Translations under genes and position numbers: made by a program
The notes under the pieces: model-generated
Databases searched by the model: none
What the model was told of the DNA's origin: nothing
The model's input: the letters and a program-made list of their open reading frames with translations, nothing else
Shown here: positions 18,288-28,151 of the stretch, in pieces
How the letters are laid out: the number at the start of each line of letters is the position of its first letter
Position numbering within the stretch: position 1 is the stretch's first letter
Assembly: GCA_003251795.1 (NCBI GenBank)
Contig: QKEI01000251.1
Location: forward strand, 1 to 51,274
Origin: Candidatus Muproteobacteria bacterium
Lineage (GTDB): Bacteria > Pseudomonadota > Gammaproteobacteria > Acidiferrobacterales > SPGG2
Length of the DNA: 51,274 nt
Reading direction: 5' to 3'

Positions 18288-18559
18288 ATCCCCCTCGCAG
18301 TCTTCTCCGGTCCCACCCCGATCCCTTCCGTCAGCAACAGCATACAAAATGCTGCCCTTTGAGTCCCGTCTTCTCCGCCTGCGACGAGTGCCAAGCAGCG
18401 CCTGGCAATATCCGGGTGCCGGCGCAGAACCGGCGGCAGTGGACCTTTCTCTCGACAGAAACCATAATAATTTAGACATCGTCGGCAACTGTCGGTACCG
18501 TGTCTGCTGACGGCACGGTCGCGCTTGTTGCCCGGCCGGAAAATAAAGCCAGGAAATCC

Positions 18560-21500
18560 ATGCAACCAAAGGCCTACGCCGAAGAGCTCATCAAACGCCT
18601 GCTCTCAGAACCACGCGGGCGCCTGCCGAGGAGCGAGGCTCCACAGCTTGAGGCGTTCATGCGCCAGTACTACCTGTGGATCTCGCCCGACGATCTCGTC
18701 AAACAAAGCCCGCTCGACCTCGGTGGGGCCGCGCTCGCGCACTGGCAGCTCGCAAGACAACGGTCCGCGGGCGAGGTCAAAGTGCGTGCGTACAACCCGC
18801 AATTTGACAAACATGGTTGGCAATCCAGCCATACCATTGTTGAGATTGTTACCGACGATATGCCATTTCTGGTCGATTCGGTATCGATGGCCATTAATCG
18901 CCATGGCTTGACGATCCATCTTACCATTCATCCGGTCGTCAACGTGCGCCGTGATGCCAAAGGCAAGCTCTTGGAGATCCTGCCGGCCGGTGCAGACGGC
19001 GAGGCCACGACCGAGTCCTTCATGCAGTTCCAGGTCGATAGACAGACCGATGATGGCAAGATTCAGGCGTTGGCGCATGAGATTGAGCAGGTGCTGGGCG
19101 ATGTGAGCCTCGCTTGCAACGATTGGCTGGCGATGCGCGAAAAGGTATTGCAAATCGTTCACGAGTTGGAACAAAGCACGTCCCCCGCACCCGCAGAGGA
19201 AGTTGCCGAAGCGGTGGCTTTCTGTCGTTGGATCGAGGACCACCATTTCACCTTTCTCGGTTACTGCGAATGCGACGGTAAGGTATCGAATGGAGATTAC
19301 AACCTACAACTTGCCGAAGGCACGCAGTTAGGCATCCTGCGGCATGCTGGTGCGGCATGCACATCGGCGCTGCCCACGCAGAGCCCGGAGTACAGCCGCT
19401 CGCAACAACTATTGGTTGTAACAAAAGCGAACTCACGCGCCACCGTGCACCGCCCCGCGTACATGGATTTCGTCGGCATCAAGCGTTTCGATTCCCAAGG
19501 CAAGATCAACGGCGAGCGCTGTATCCTCGGGCTATTTACTTCCGCCGCTTATTATCGCAGCCCGCGCGAAATACCACTGTTGCGGCAAAAGGTTAAGCGC
19601 GTCATCGAGCGCTCGATGTTCCCGCCGACGAGCCACGCCGGCAAGGCCCTACAGAATGTGCTCGACAACTATCCGCGTGACGCCCTGTTCCAGATTTCAG
19701 AAGACGATTTGTTCGATATTGCGATGGGGATCCTCGAGTTGCAGGAGCGCCAGCGCATCCGCGTCTTCGTGCGCCGCGATACCTATGGTCGTTTCTACTC
19801 CTGTCAGATCTATGTTCCGCGCGATCGCTATAACCGCGAGCTGCGCCTGCGTATTCAACAGATCCTTATGGATGCTTTCAACGGCACCGAGGTTGAGATC
19901 AGTACGCTTTTCTCCGAGTCGGTTCTCGCCCGGCTGCAAGTGCTGGTCTACACCGATCCGGCTAACCCCGTCGATTACGACGTTAAGCAGATCGAAGCAC
20001 AGATCGTCGAGGCGGCGCGCTCATGGCAGGACAATCTGCGCGATGCACTACTCGAGCGTTATGATGAAGCGCGCGCAAACACGCTTCTGGGCGACTATAG
20101 TGACGCCTTCCCCGGCGGGTATCGCGAAGATTTCGCCGCGCGTACGGCCGCTATCGATATCGAGCGACTGGAATCCGTGCGCGCGAGCAGCGAACTCGGT
20201 ATTTCTTTTTACCGGCCATTGGCGGAAACGGAAGGCGGCGTGCGCATGAAGCTATTCTCACACAGCAAACCGATTCCGCCGTCGGATGCCCTGCCCGTGA
20301 TCGAAAATATGGGACTGAAAGTCAACGCGGAACGCCCGTACGAGATCCGCTTGCGTGATGGAACCGTTCTTTGGATCCACGAATTTCACATGGTGCACGC
20401 CTACGGGCTAGAAATCGATCCGGAGCAGACAAGTCAGGTCTTTCAAGATGCATTTGCGCGCATCTGGCGCGGCGAGGTGGACAACGACGGCTTCAACCGC
20501 CTGGTCCTAGGCGCGGGGCTCGACTGGCACGAGACCGTGATGCTACGGGCCTATAGCAAGTACTCTCAGCAAATACGCATCCCGTTTAGCCATGATTATA
20601 TGGTGCAGACGCTTGTGCACAATCCGCGTATCGCGCGCCGATTGGTTGGGCTGTTCCACGCACGCTTCGATCCGCGACAGGCGAAGCAAGCGGCCGAGCG
20701 GATGGATGAGTTAACCAGAAAAATTACCAAACGTATCGACGAGGTGGCAAGCCTTGACGAGGATCGGATCTTGCGCAGTTTCCTCAACCTCATCCAGTCT
20801 ACCGTTCGCACCAATTACTTTCAGACGGCAGCGGACGGCAAACCCAAGTCCTACCTGTCGTTCAAGCTCGATCCGTCACTGATAGACGACATGCCTGCAC
20901 CGAGGCCGATGCATGAGATCTTCGTTTACTCGCCGCGAGTGGAGGGAGTGCACTTGCGCGGTGGCAAGGTCGCGCGCGGTGGATTGCGATGGTCCGACCG
21001 CCGTGAGGACTTTCGCACCGAGGTGCTCGGCTTGATGAAGGCGCAGATGGTGAAGAACGCCGTGATCGTGCCAGTCGGCGCCAAGGGCGGATTCGTGCTC
21101 AAGCGTCCCCCTGCCAGCGGCCAGCGCGAAGCACTGCTCGAGGAGGCGGTCGCTTGTTACAAAACCCTTATCCGCGGCATGCTTGACATCACCGACAATT
21201 TGCAGGCAGGAAAGGTAATCCCGCCGAAGGAGGTCGTGCGCTTCGACGGGGATGATCCGTATCTGGTAGTCGCCGCCGATAAGGGTACGGCGACCTTTTC
21301 CGACATCGCCAATGGTGTTTCCGAGGAGTATGGGTTCTGGCTGGGGGACGCCTTTGCCTCCGGCGGTTCGAGTGGCTATGACCACAAGAAGATGGGCATC
21401 ACTGCACGCGGTGCCTGGGAGTCGGTCAAGCGCCACTTCCGCGAGCTCGGTACCGACATACAGAACACCGACTTCACGGTCGTCGGCATCGGCGACATGG

Positions 21501-23407
21501 CGGGCGATGTCTTCGGAAACGGCATGCTGCTGTCGCGCCACATCAAGCTAGTGGGCGCGTTTAACCATCTCCATATCTTTATCGACCCCAATCCCGACCC
21601 CGAGATTTCGTACCAAGAACGTGAACGGCTCTTCGCCAAACCGAGCTCCACCTGGCTGGATTACAACCAGGAGCTCATTTCCAAGGGAGGCGGTGTATTC
21701 GCGCGTAGCGCCAAATCGATACCGCTGTCACCAGAGGTACAACAATTGTTGCGCGTCAGCGCCGTGCGTATGACGCCGAATCAGTTAATAAAGGCGTTAC
21801 TGCAGGCGCCGGTCGATCTGCTGTGGAACGGCGGTATCGGCACTTTCGTGAAAGCGGAATCGGAAACCCACGCAGACGCCAGGGACCGAGCCAATGATGC
21901 CGTGCGCGTGAACGGTCGCGACCTGAGCTGCCGCGGAGTGGGCGAAGGCGGCAACCTCGGCGTGACGCAGCTTGGGCGCGTCGAATACGCGCGCAAAGGC
22001 GGGCGCGTCTATACCGACTTCATCGACAATTCCGCGGGAGTCGACACCTCGGACCACGAAGTAAATATCAAGATTCTGCTGAACGAAGTGGTGGCCAATG
22101 GTGATATGACTCGCAAACAACGCGACAAGTTGCTTGCGGATATGACCAACGAGGTGGCGCAACTGGTGCTGGGTGACAATTACGGTCAGACACAGGCGAT
22201 CAGCATGACGGCAATGCAGGCGCCTTCCTGGCTGCCGGAGCACGCCCGTTTCATTGACTATCTGGAACGCCATGGCAAGCTCGACCGTGAGGGTGAATTC
22301 CTGCCCAACAGCAAGGCCATCGCCGAGCGACTCGCGGCACAGCAGGGGCTGACGCGGCCGGAGATCGCCGTATTGCTGGCCTACAGCAAGATGACACTGT
22401 ATCCCGAGCTATTGTCGGCCGATGTCCCGGAAGACCCATTTCTATCGGACGCATTGAAACTGCATTTCCCCAAACGTCTGGCCGAGCGTTTTTACGACCA
22501 AATGTGCAAGCACCGTCTGAAGCGGGAGATTATCGCTACCCACGTCACCAATAGCCTGGTCAATCGCGCCGGTCCGACGTTTGTCTTCCGCATGCACGAG
22601 GAAACAGGTGCCAACTCGGCGGCCATCGCGCGCGCATTTACCGCTGCACATGAGATTTTCGCCATCGACGAGTTCTGGAATCAGATTGAGTCACTTGATA
22701 ACAAGATCGGTGCGCAGGCGCAGATGCAAATGCTCAACGACACAATCGGGTTGCTCGAGCGAGGAACGCGCTGGCTCCTGCGAAACCGCCGCCCACCGCT
22801 CGATATCGCTGCGACCGTTAGCTATTTTCAGGCCGGTGTGCGTGAACTCACGGAAAATTTCCCGAAACCACTGGCGGCCGAGACTCGTTTGACGCTGAAG
22901 AAACGCGCAAAACAGTTTGCCTCTGAAGATGTGCCGGCACCACTGGCCGTTGCCGCCGGCGGCTTGTTTGCGCTGTCTTCGGCGCTCGACATCGTCGAAG
23001 TGGCAAAGGTGAGCAAACGCGATGTCGTATTCGTGGGGTCGGTCTATTTCGCGCTTGCCGCCCGCTTGGAGCTCGAATGGCTCCGACAACAAATCGCCGG
23101 TCTTAGGGCACAGAATCGCTGGCACACATTCGCCAAGTCGGCACTGCGTAACGATTTGCATATTCAGCAACGCAGTCTCACAGCCGAGGTGCTTCAGGGT
23201 GTAAAAAGGAGCATGCGTCCGAAGACGCTGATCGACTCCTGGATCGCGACGAATCAGGCAACCGTCGATCACTTCACGGCGCTCATGTCTGAGTTAAAGG
23301 CCAGCGGATCTGTGGACTTCGCCATGCTGTCCGTGGCCTTACGTGAGGTTCATCGGTTGCTGCGAGGTCAGGCGGGGGCTGGCCAGCCGCCCGTGCCAGC
23401 GGCCTAG
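18560..23407 (+). CDS. gdhB: NAD-specific glutamate dehydrogenase, large (GDH180) type
   Basis: A 1615-residue enzyme that oxidatively deaminates glutamate to 2-oxoglutarate with NAD. The start is ATG 18560, behind CCAGGAAATCC; a GTG at 18500 would add 20 residues. The N-terminal part (VRAYNPQFDKHGWQSSHTIV, DMPFLVDSVSMAINRHGLTI) carries ACT-like regulatory regions. The catalytic domain is in the second half, with GGKVARGGLRWSDRREDFRT, the lysine-containing VGAKGGFVLKR near residue 842, and GVGEGGNLGVTQLGR further on. Large GDHs of Pseudomonas and Streptomyces have similar size and are allosterically controlled by amino acids. It fits as the sink for amino acids imported by the flanking Aap and Liv systems. 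Confidence 0.95.
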   Translation: MQPKAYAEELIKRLLSEPRGRLPRSEAPQLEAFMRQYYLWISPDDLVKQSPLDLGGAALAHWQLARQRSAGEVKVRAYNPQFDKHGWQSSHTIVEIVTDDMPFLVDSVSMAINRHGLTIHLTIHPVVNVRRDAKGKLLEILPAGADGEATTESFMQFQVDRQTDDGKIQALAHEIEQVLGDVSLACNDWLAMREKVLQIVHELEQSTSPAPAEEVAEAVAFCRWIEDHHFTFLGYCECDGKVSNGDYNLQLAEGTQLGILRHAGAACTSALPTQSPEYSRSQQLLVVTKANSRATVHRPAYMDFVGIKRFDSQGKINGERCILGLFTSAAYYRSPREIPLLRQKVKRVIERSMFPPTSHAGKALQNVLDNYPRDALFQISEDDLFDIAMGILELQERQRIRVFVRRDTYGRFYSCQIYVPRDRYNRELRLRIQQILMDAFNGTEVEISTLFSESVLARLQVLVYTDPANPVDYDVKQIEAQIVEAARSWQDNLRDALLERYDEARANTLLGDYSDAFPGGYREDFAARTAAIDIERLESVRASSELGISFYRPLAETEGGVRMKLFSHSKPIPPSDALPVIENMGLKVNAERPYEIRLRDGTVLWIHEFHMVHAYGLEIDPEQTSQVFQDAFARIWRGEVDNDGFNRLVLGAGLDWHETVMLRAYSKYSQQIRIPFSHDYMVQTLVHNPRIARRLVGLFHARFDPRQAKQAAERMDELTRKITKRIDEVASLDEDRILRSFLNLIQSTVRTNYFQTAADGKPKSYLSFKLDPSLIDDMPAPRPMHEIFVYSPRVEGVHLRGGKVARGGLRWSDRREDFRTEVLGLMKAQMVKNAVIVPVGAKGGFVLKRPPASGQREALLEEAVACYKTLIRGMLDITDNLQAGKVIPPKEVVRFDGDDPYLVVAADKGTATFSDIANGVSEEYGFWLGDAFASGGSSGYDHKKMGITARGAWESVKRHFRELGTDIQNTDFTVVGIGDMAGDVFGNGMLLSRHIKLVGAFNHLHIFIDPNPDPEISYQERERLFAKPSSTWLDYNQELISKGGGVFARSAKSIPLSPEVQQLLRVSAVRMTPNQLIKALLQAPVDLLWNGGIGTFVKAESETHADARDRANDAVRVNGRDLSCRGVGEGGNLGVTQLGRVEYARKGGRVYTDFIDNSAGVDTSDHEVNIKILLNEVVANGDMTRKQRDKLLADMTNEVAQLVLGDNYGQTQAISMTAMQAPSWLPEHARFIDYLERHGKLDREGEFLPNSKAIAERLAAQQGLTRPEIAVLLAYSKMTLYPELLSADVPEDPFLSDALKLHFPKRLAERFYDQMCKHRLKREIIATHVTNSLVNRAGPTFVFRMHEETGANSAAIARAFTAAHEIFAIDEFWNQIESLDNKIGAQAQMQMLNDTIGLLERGTRWLLRNRRPPLDIAATVSYFQAGVRELTENFPKPLAAETRLTLKKRAKQFASEDVPAPLAVAAGGLFALSSALDIVEVAKVSKRDVVFVGSVYFALAARLELEWLRQQIAGLRAQNRWHTFAKSALRNDLHIQQRSLTAEVLQGVKRSMRPKTLIDSWIATNQATVDHFTALMSELKASGSVDFAMLSVALREVHRLLRGQAGAGQPPVPAA

Positions 23408-23465
23408 CCTGTGCCGAGCGCGGGCGGCTTACGGGCCAGAAACAGTGGTGTTTGCGTCTCCCTGT

Positions 23466-23486
23466 GCTAGTCAAGTATCGACTAGC
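23466..23486. terminator. Inverted repeat between gdhB and livH
   Basis: GCTAGTC (23466-23472) and GACTAGC (23480-23486) make a seven-pair stem with a seven-base loop about 60 bases after the gdhB stop. Only a weak TT follows, so it may be a terminator or a protein-binding site in the liv promoter region. Confidence 0.35.
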
Positions 23487-23585
23487 GGTTCTGCTTGCCG
23501 TCGAAACTGTGTAAGCTATGCCTTGACAAGAACAAGTGCGATGTCGCAAGAAACAACGCACGCAGCGAAGAAGAATAGATAAGCC

Positions 23586-24500
23586 ATGGGATATTTTCTA
23601 CAACAGCTTATCAACGGCGCCACGCTGGGCATGATCTACGGCTTGATCGCCATTGGTTACACGATGGTGTACGGCATCATCGGCATGATCAATTTCGCCC
23701 ACGGCGAGATCTTCATGATCGGTGCCTTCATCTCAATCATCACCTTTTTGACGCTGGGATTGGTCGGCATGGGATGGGTGCCGTTGGCTCTGCTGGTCAT
23801 GCTGCTGACGACCATGTTGCTCACGTCCGTCTATGGCTGGGCACTCGAACGTCTCGCCTACCGGCCGCTACGCCATTCGCCAAGACTGGCGGCATTGATC
23901 ACCGCCATCGGCATGTCCATTTTCTTACAGAATTACGTGCAGCTCGTTCAAGGAGCGCGGGTAAAGCCTATGCAGCCTCTTATCTCGGGCGGTTTTCGAC
24001 TGCTCAAGGGAGGCGACTTCGTGGTAAACCTGAGCTATCTGCAGATCCTTATTATCTTACTGACTGTCGTCTTAATGATTGTGTTCACGCTGATGATCAA
24101 TCGCACCGCCTTTGGCCGGGCGCAGCGTGCCTGCCAACAGGATCTCGGCATGGCGGCGTTGATCGGTGTCGATGTCGATCGCACCATTTCATTGACCTTC
24201 GTTACCGGGGCTACTCTGGCGTCGGTTGCCGGGCTGATGTTCCTGCTGAACTACGGTGTCATTGATTTTTATATTGGTTTCCTTGCCGGCATCAAGGCAT
24301 TTACAGCCGCGGTGCTGGGCGGCATCGGCTCATTGCCGGGGGCTATGCTTGGCGGGTTGCTGATCGGTCTGATCGAGTCCTTCTGGTCCGCCTACTTCAC
24401 CGTGGAATACAAGGACGTGGCCGCCTACACCATCCTAGTGCTGGTGCTGATCTTCCGGCCTACCGGATTACTGGGTAAACCCGATATAGAAAAGGTTTGA
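23586..24500 (+). CDS. livH: Branched-chain amino acid ABC transporter permease LivH
   Basis: A 304-residue inner-membrane permease with about eight helices. The family signatures are [20 protein letters not shown] at the N-terminus, [20 protein letters not shown], and [20 protein letters not shown] near the end. It forms the translocation channel with LivM for leucine, isoleucine, valine or related substrates. ATG 23586 gives the usual length. It is the first gene of livHMGF-DUF6867-livK; four bases separate it from livM. Confidence 0.95.
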   Translation: MGYFLQQLINGATLGMIYGLIAIGYTMVYGIIGMINFAHGEIFMIGAFISIITFLTLGLVGMGWVPLALLVMLLTTMLLTSVYGWALERLAYRPLRHSPRLAALITAIGMSIFLQNYVQLVQGARVKPMQPLISGGFRLLKGGDFVVNLSYLQILIILLTVVLMIVFTLMINRTAFGRAQRACQQDLGMAALIGVDVDRTISLTFVTGATLASVAGLMFLLNYGVIDFYIGFLAGIKAFTAAVLGGIGSLPGAMLGGLLIGLIESFWSAYFTVEYKDVAAYTILVLVLIFRPTGLLGKPDIEKV

Positions 24501-24504
24501 CGCG

Positions 24505-26022
24505 ATGGCAGTCTTGGCTGAGGCGAAACCAGTTGCAGGCAGGCTCGATCCCGCCCTCCTGTTGAAAGAGGCCGGCGCCATCGCCGGCATCGTGTTCGCC
24601 CTCACCATTGCCCTCGTGGGGCTTCGTACCAAAGACGTGCCGGGCGGTCTCGATATCGTTACCCGTTTCAGTGATGTATTTGCCGCGACTATCGTTGCCT
24701 TCTGCGGGCGGCTTGGTTTGATCTTGCTACGCGAAGGGCGCGCGCTACCCGTGTTGTTGGTGAGCCTGCCGTTCGCGCTGGCATTGATGGCACTCTTGTT
24801 ATACGTGCAACTGTGGGCACCACATGCCGGACTTGGGCATTATTTGCCGTTTGATAGCACCGTTGTTAACTGGTGCCTGGCAATCTTTGCTCTCATCCTC
24901 GCCGGACGGGCGGCGTGGAGCCTTTGGCACGCTGCCTCGACCAAGAGTGCCAAAGAACGAGAGCAGACGATGGACCGTGTCGCTGTCGGCGTGCAAAAAG
25001 CGGCCACGCTGCTCGGACCGCTGCTGCTCGCGTTTGCCATTGTCTTGCCGTTCCTACCATTCGCCGACCGCCGCATACTCGACATCGCTATTCTGGTTGC
25101 CACCTATATCATGCTCGGCTGGGGCCTCAACATCGTCGTCGGGCTCGCCGGCTTGCTCGATCTTGGCTATGTCGCATTCTACGCGGTCGGTGCCTACAGC
25201 TACGCGTTGCTGGCAACACATTTTGGCGTGAGCTTTTGGATCTGCCTGCCCTTCGCCGGCATCATGGCTGCGTTTGCCGGCATATTGCTCGGTTTTCCGG
25301 TATTGCGGTTGCGTGGTGACTACCTCGCCATTGTCACGCTGGGTTTTGGTGAGATGGTGCGCATCATCTTGTTGAACTGGTACAAGTTCACCAACGGGCC
25401 CGATGGCATCTCCGGTATCCCGCGGCCAAGCTTTTTTGGCCTGCCGTTCACGGCCAACCCGCCAGAGGGCACACAGTCGTTCCATGACTTCTTCGGCCTC
25501 GAGTACGCGCCTATCGATCGCATCATCTTCCTTTACTATTTAATCCTCGCCCTCGGACTCGTCACCAATCTGTTTACTTTGCGCATACGCAAGCTGCCGG
25601 TAGGACGGGCGTGGGAGGCGCTGCGCGAGGATGAGACGGCGTGTCGTAGCCTCGGCATCAATCCGCGCAATACCAAGCTCACCGCGTTTGCCATCGGCGC
25701 CATGTTCGGCGGTTTTGGCGGCTCATTCTTCGCCACACGCCAGGGCTTTATCAGTCCGGAAAGCTTCACGTTCATCGAGTCGGCGATCATCTTGGCCGTG
25801 GTCGTGCTCGGCGGCATGGGCAGTCAGATCGGTGTGGTATTCGCAGCGATTCTGTTGATCGGGCTACCGGAGTTTTTCCGCGAGCTGCAACAGTACCGCA
25901 TGTTGGCCTTTGGCGCGGCGATGGTCACCATTATGATCTGGCGTCCGAGCGGATTGCTGGCGCATCGGGAACCTACCATCCGGCTTTTTCCCAAGGAAGC
26001 GGCAAGGGCGTCACGCAAATGA
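24505..26022 (+). CDS. livM: Branched-chain amino acid ABC transporter permease LivM
   Basis: A 505-residue permease. Residues from about 185 on form the conserved transport domain ([80 protein letters not shown]). The first 180 residues are an N-terminal extension with several extra helices, comparable to the DUF3382-type N-terminus of longer LivM proteins and longer than in E. coli LivM (about 425). It pairs with LivH. The stop codon overlaps the livG start (ATGA at 26019-26022), so the two are coupled. Confidence 0.94.
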   Translation: MAVLAEAKPVAGRLDPALLLKEAGAIAGIVFALTIALVGLRTKDVPGGLDIVTRFSDVFAATIVAFCGRLGLILLREGRALPVLLVSLPFALALMALLLYVQLWAPHAGLGHYLPFDSTVVNWCLAIFALILAGRAAWSLWHAASTKSAKEREQTMDRVAVGVQKAATLLGPLLLAFAIVLPFLPFADRRILDIAILVATYIMLGWGLNIVVGLAGLLDLGYVAFYAVGAYSYALLATHFGVSFWICLPFAGIMAAFAGILLGFPVLRLRGDYLAIVTLGFGEMVRIILLNWYKFTNGPDGISGIPRPSFFGLPFTANPPEGTQSFHDFFGLEYAPIDRIIFLYYLILALGLVTNLFTLRIRKLPVGRAWEALREDETACRSLGINPRNTKLTAFAIGAMFGGFGGSFFATRQGFISPESFTFIESAIILAVVVLGGMGSQIGVVFAAILLIGLPEFFRELQQYRMLAFGAAMVTIMIWRPSGLLAHREPTIRLFPKEAARASRK

Positions 26023-26876
26023 GCGCACACGTAACAGACAAGCCGTTGTTAACCGTCGAACATCTGACCATGCGTTTCGGCGGTCTGGTGGCCATCGATG
26101 ACGTGTCGTTTCAGGCGCTCGACCGGGAGATCACAGCCATTATTGGCCCCAACGGTGCCGGCAAGACCACCGTATTCAACTGCCTGACCGGCTTCTACAA
26201 GCCCACGGTCGGGCGCCTGACACTGCACCATCCCAGCAAGGGAGACTTTCTGCTCGAGCGCATGGAGGGCTTTGATATCCCCCAGCATGCACGGGTCGCG
26301 CGTACCTTTCAGAACATACGGCTTTTTCCAGCAATGTCCGTGCTCGAGAACTTGATCGTCGCCCAACACAACGACTTGATGCGTGCATCCGGTTATACCT
26401 TCTATGGATTGATCGGACTCAAGGGCTACAAACGGGCGGAAGAACGCGCCGTGGATCGAGCACGCCATTGGCTTGATCGCATCGGTCTAACCAAGCAAGC
26501 GGACTGGAATGCAGGCAACCTATCCTACGGTGATCAGCGGCGTCTGGAGATTGCCCGAGCGATGTGCACGCAGCCGGTACTGCTGTGCCTAGATGAGCCA
26601 GCAGCGGGTTTAAATCCGCGTGAATCGGCTGATCTGAACAAGCTATTGCTCGCGATACGGGAGGACGAAGGAATTGGTGTGCTGCTGATCGAGCACCATA
26701 TGGATGTGGTCATGGGTATCTCCGATCACATCGTCGTACTCGATTACGGTCGCAAGATTTCCGACGGTACGCCGGAATTCGTGCGCAACGACACGGCCGT
26801 CATTCGTGCTTACCTGGGTGAGGAGGAAGAAGAGGAGCTTCCGCCCGAAGTGGCAAAAGATTTGAAACCAAATTAG
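26019..26876 (+). CDS. livG: Branched-chain amino acid ABC transporter ATP-binding protein LivG
   Basis: A 285-residue ATPase of the LivG type. Visible are Walker [10 protein letters not shown], the Q-loop [20 protein letters not shown], the signature [15 protein letters not shown], Walker [15 protein letters not shown] and the switch His in [14 protein letters not shown]. The C-terminus carries an acidic run ([16 protein letters not shown]) beyond the common domain. It works with LivF on the LivHM channel. It overlaps livM by four bases and is followed after 17 bases by livF. Confidence 0.95.
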   Translation: MSAHVTDKPLLTVEHLTMRFGGLVAIDDVSFQALDREITAIIGPNGAGKTTVFNCLTGFYKPTVGRLTLHHPSKGDFLLERMEGFDIPQHARVARTFQNIRLFPAMSVLENLIVAQHNDLMRASGYTFYGLIGLKGYKRAEERAVDRARHWLDRIGLTKQADWNAGNLSYGDQRRLEIARAMCTQPVLLCLDEPAAGLNPRESADLNKLLLAIREDEGIGVLLIEHHMDVVMGISDHIVVLDYGRKISDGTPEFVRNDTAVIRAYLGEEEEEELPPEVAKDLKPN

Positions 26877-26893
26877 ATCTGGAAGCGCAAGAC

Positions 26894-27604
26894 ATGCTCA
26901 CGGTTTCTGGACTGCATACCTTCTACGGTCATATCGAAGCGCTGCGTGGCATCGACCTCGAAGTACACGAAGGCGAGGTGGTCGCATTGATCGGTGCCAA
27001 CGGAGCGGGCAAATCTACGCTGCTTATGAGCATCTGCGGCAATCCGCGCGCGGCCAAAGGCCAGATCATGTTCGAAGGCCACGATATCACCCGGTTACCT
27101 ACGCACGAGATCGTGCACCGGGGCGTTGCCCAGGCACCGGAGGGACGGCGCATCTTTCCATTCATGACGGTATTGGAAAACCTGCAGATGGGCGCTATCA
27201 GCACAGACCCCGCGTATTTCGAGGAGGATCTCGAACGAGTGTTCACGCTCTACCCCATCTTGAAGGAGCGTCGCGATCAGCGTGGTGGCACACTGTCAGG
27301 CGGCGAGCAACAGATGCTGGCCATTGGGCGCGCGCTCATGAGCCGCCCGCGGCTGCTACTGCTCGATGAACCGTCACTCGGCCTCGCGCCACTGCTAGTA
27401 AAGCAGATCTTTGGCGTCATCAGGGAAATCAATCAAAGTCAGAATGTCACTGTGTTTCTGGTCGAACAGAATGCCTATCACGCGTTGCGTCTTGCACACC
27501 GGGGTTACGTCATGGCGAATGGCAGCATTGTGATGTCGGGGACCGGTAAAGAGCTGCTAGCTAACAAAGAAATCCGGGCCGCCTATCTGGAGGGCGGGCA
27601 CTAA
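26894..27604 (+). CDS. livF: Branched-chain amino acid ABC transporter ATP-binding protein LivF
   Basis: A 236-residue ATPase, the usual LivF length. Motifs are Walker A GANGAGKST, the Q-loop region GVAQAPEGRRIFPFMTVLEN, signature LSGGEQQMLAIGRAL, Walker B LLLLDEPSLGLAP and the C-terminal KEIRAAYLEGGH ending typical of LivF. The start ATG 26894 follows GGAAGCGCAAGAC. It completes the ATPase pair with LivG. Confidence 0.95.
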   Translation: MLTVSGLHTFYGHIEALRGIDLEVHEGEVVALIGANGAGKSTLLMSICGNPRAAKGQIMFEGHDITRLPTHEIVHRGVAQAPEGRRIFPFMTVLENLQMGAISTDPAYFEEDLERVFTLYPILKERRDQRGGTLSGGEQQMLAIGRALMSRPRLLLLDEPSLGLAPLLVKQIFGVIREINQSQNVTVFLVEQNAYHALRLAHRGYVMANGSIVMSGTGKELLANKEIRAAYLEGGH

Positions 27605-27629
27605 TACGTTGGCGGATGTCCAGTTGGGA

Positions 27630-27650
27630 CTTGTATCTTGGACCTTGTAT
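27630..27650. repeat. Three degenerate heptamer tandem repeats after livF
   Basis: Three consecutive seven-base units, CTTGTAT, CTTGGAC and CTTGTAT, fill the gap between livF and the DUF6867 gene, with weaker continuation on both sides. Two other gaps in this window hold short tandem repeats of similar design but different sequence (34420-34443 and 49387-49457). Confidence 0.5.
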
Positions 27651-27669
27651 TCTGAAACTGTAGTCAGCC

Positions 27670-28026
27670 ATGGAATCAATACTCGGTACTAGCATAAACG
27701 TATTCCTCGGCATTACCGTGGCGCTCATAGGTTTCGCGGCGTTCATGACCGGGCAAGCGCTGGCCAACACCTGGAAACCGATGTGGCATGCAGTGGTGTA
27801 CGCCATTCTGCTCGGATTTGTTGACCGCTTCCTTACCTTTGCCCTTTTCGAAGGCGAGCTGTTATCGCTCAGTGGCTACCTAATCGATACGGCGGTCCTG
27901 GTGGTTATCATCTTGCTTGCCTTTCGTATCAGCCAGGCACGTAAAATGGTCGGTCAATATCCTTGGCTGTACGAGCGCGCCGGGCTTTTTGGCTGGCGCC
28001 AGAAAGGTCCGGCGCGGCCATCCTGA
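27670..28026 (+). CDS. DUF6867-like small membrane protein of the liv operon
   Basis: A 118-residue membrane protein with three to four helices: SINVFLGITVALIGFAAFMT, MWHAVVYAILLGFVDRFLTF and LIDTAVLVVIILLAFRISQA. The C-terminal QYPWLYERAGLFGW motif is distinctive. From memory it matches a small family (DUF6867) found beside liv transporter genes in proteobacteria; that assignment would need a domain search. Its place between livF and livK suggests an accessory role in the transporter, for example in stability or partner selection, but no function is established. Confidence 0.75.
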   Translation: MESILGTSINVFLGITVALIGFAAFMTGQALANTWKPMWHAVVYAILLGFVDRFLTFALFEGELLSLSGYLIDTAVLVVIILLAFRISQARKMVGQYPWLYERAGLFGWRQKGPARPS

Positions 28027-28151
28027 ATCGGCGGCCCCATTTCCGCCGCATGCCGGCTGTGCTAAAGTACGCGCCCCTTTTGGCTGGAACGCTTTCTGGG
28101 ACCGACATTCACAACTAATCTCTTCCCATCAATGAGTTAGGAGGATTTTCC

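Noticed and set aside
18288..18569. N-terminal extension of the hemerythrin-like protein to 228 residues
   Set aside because: The extra part holds an RRRRRRR run and no conserved sequence, and a strong ribosome-binding site sits directly before GTG 18287.
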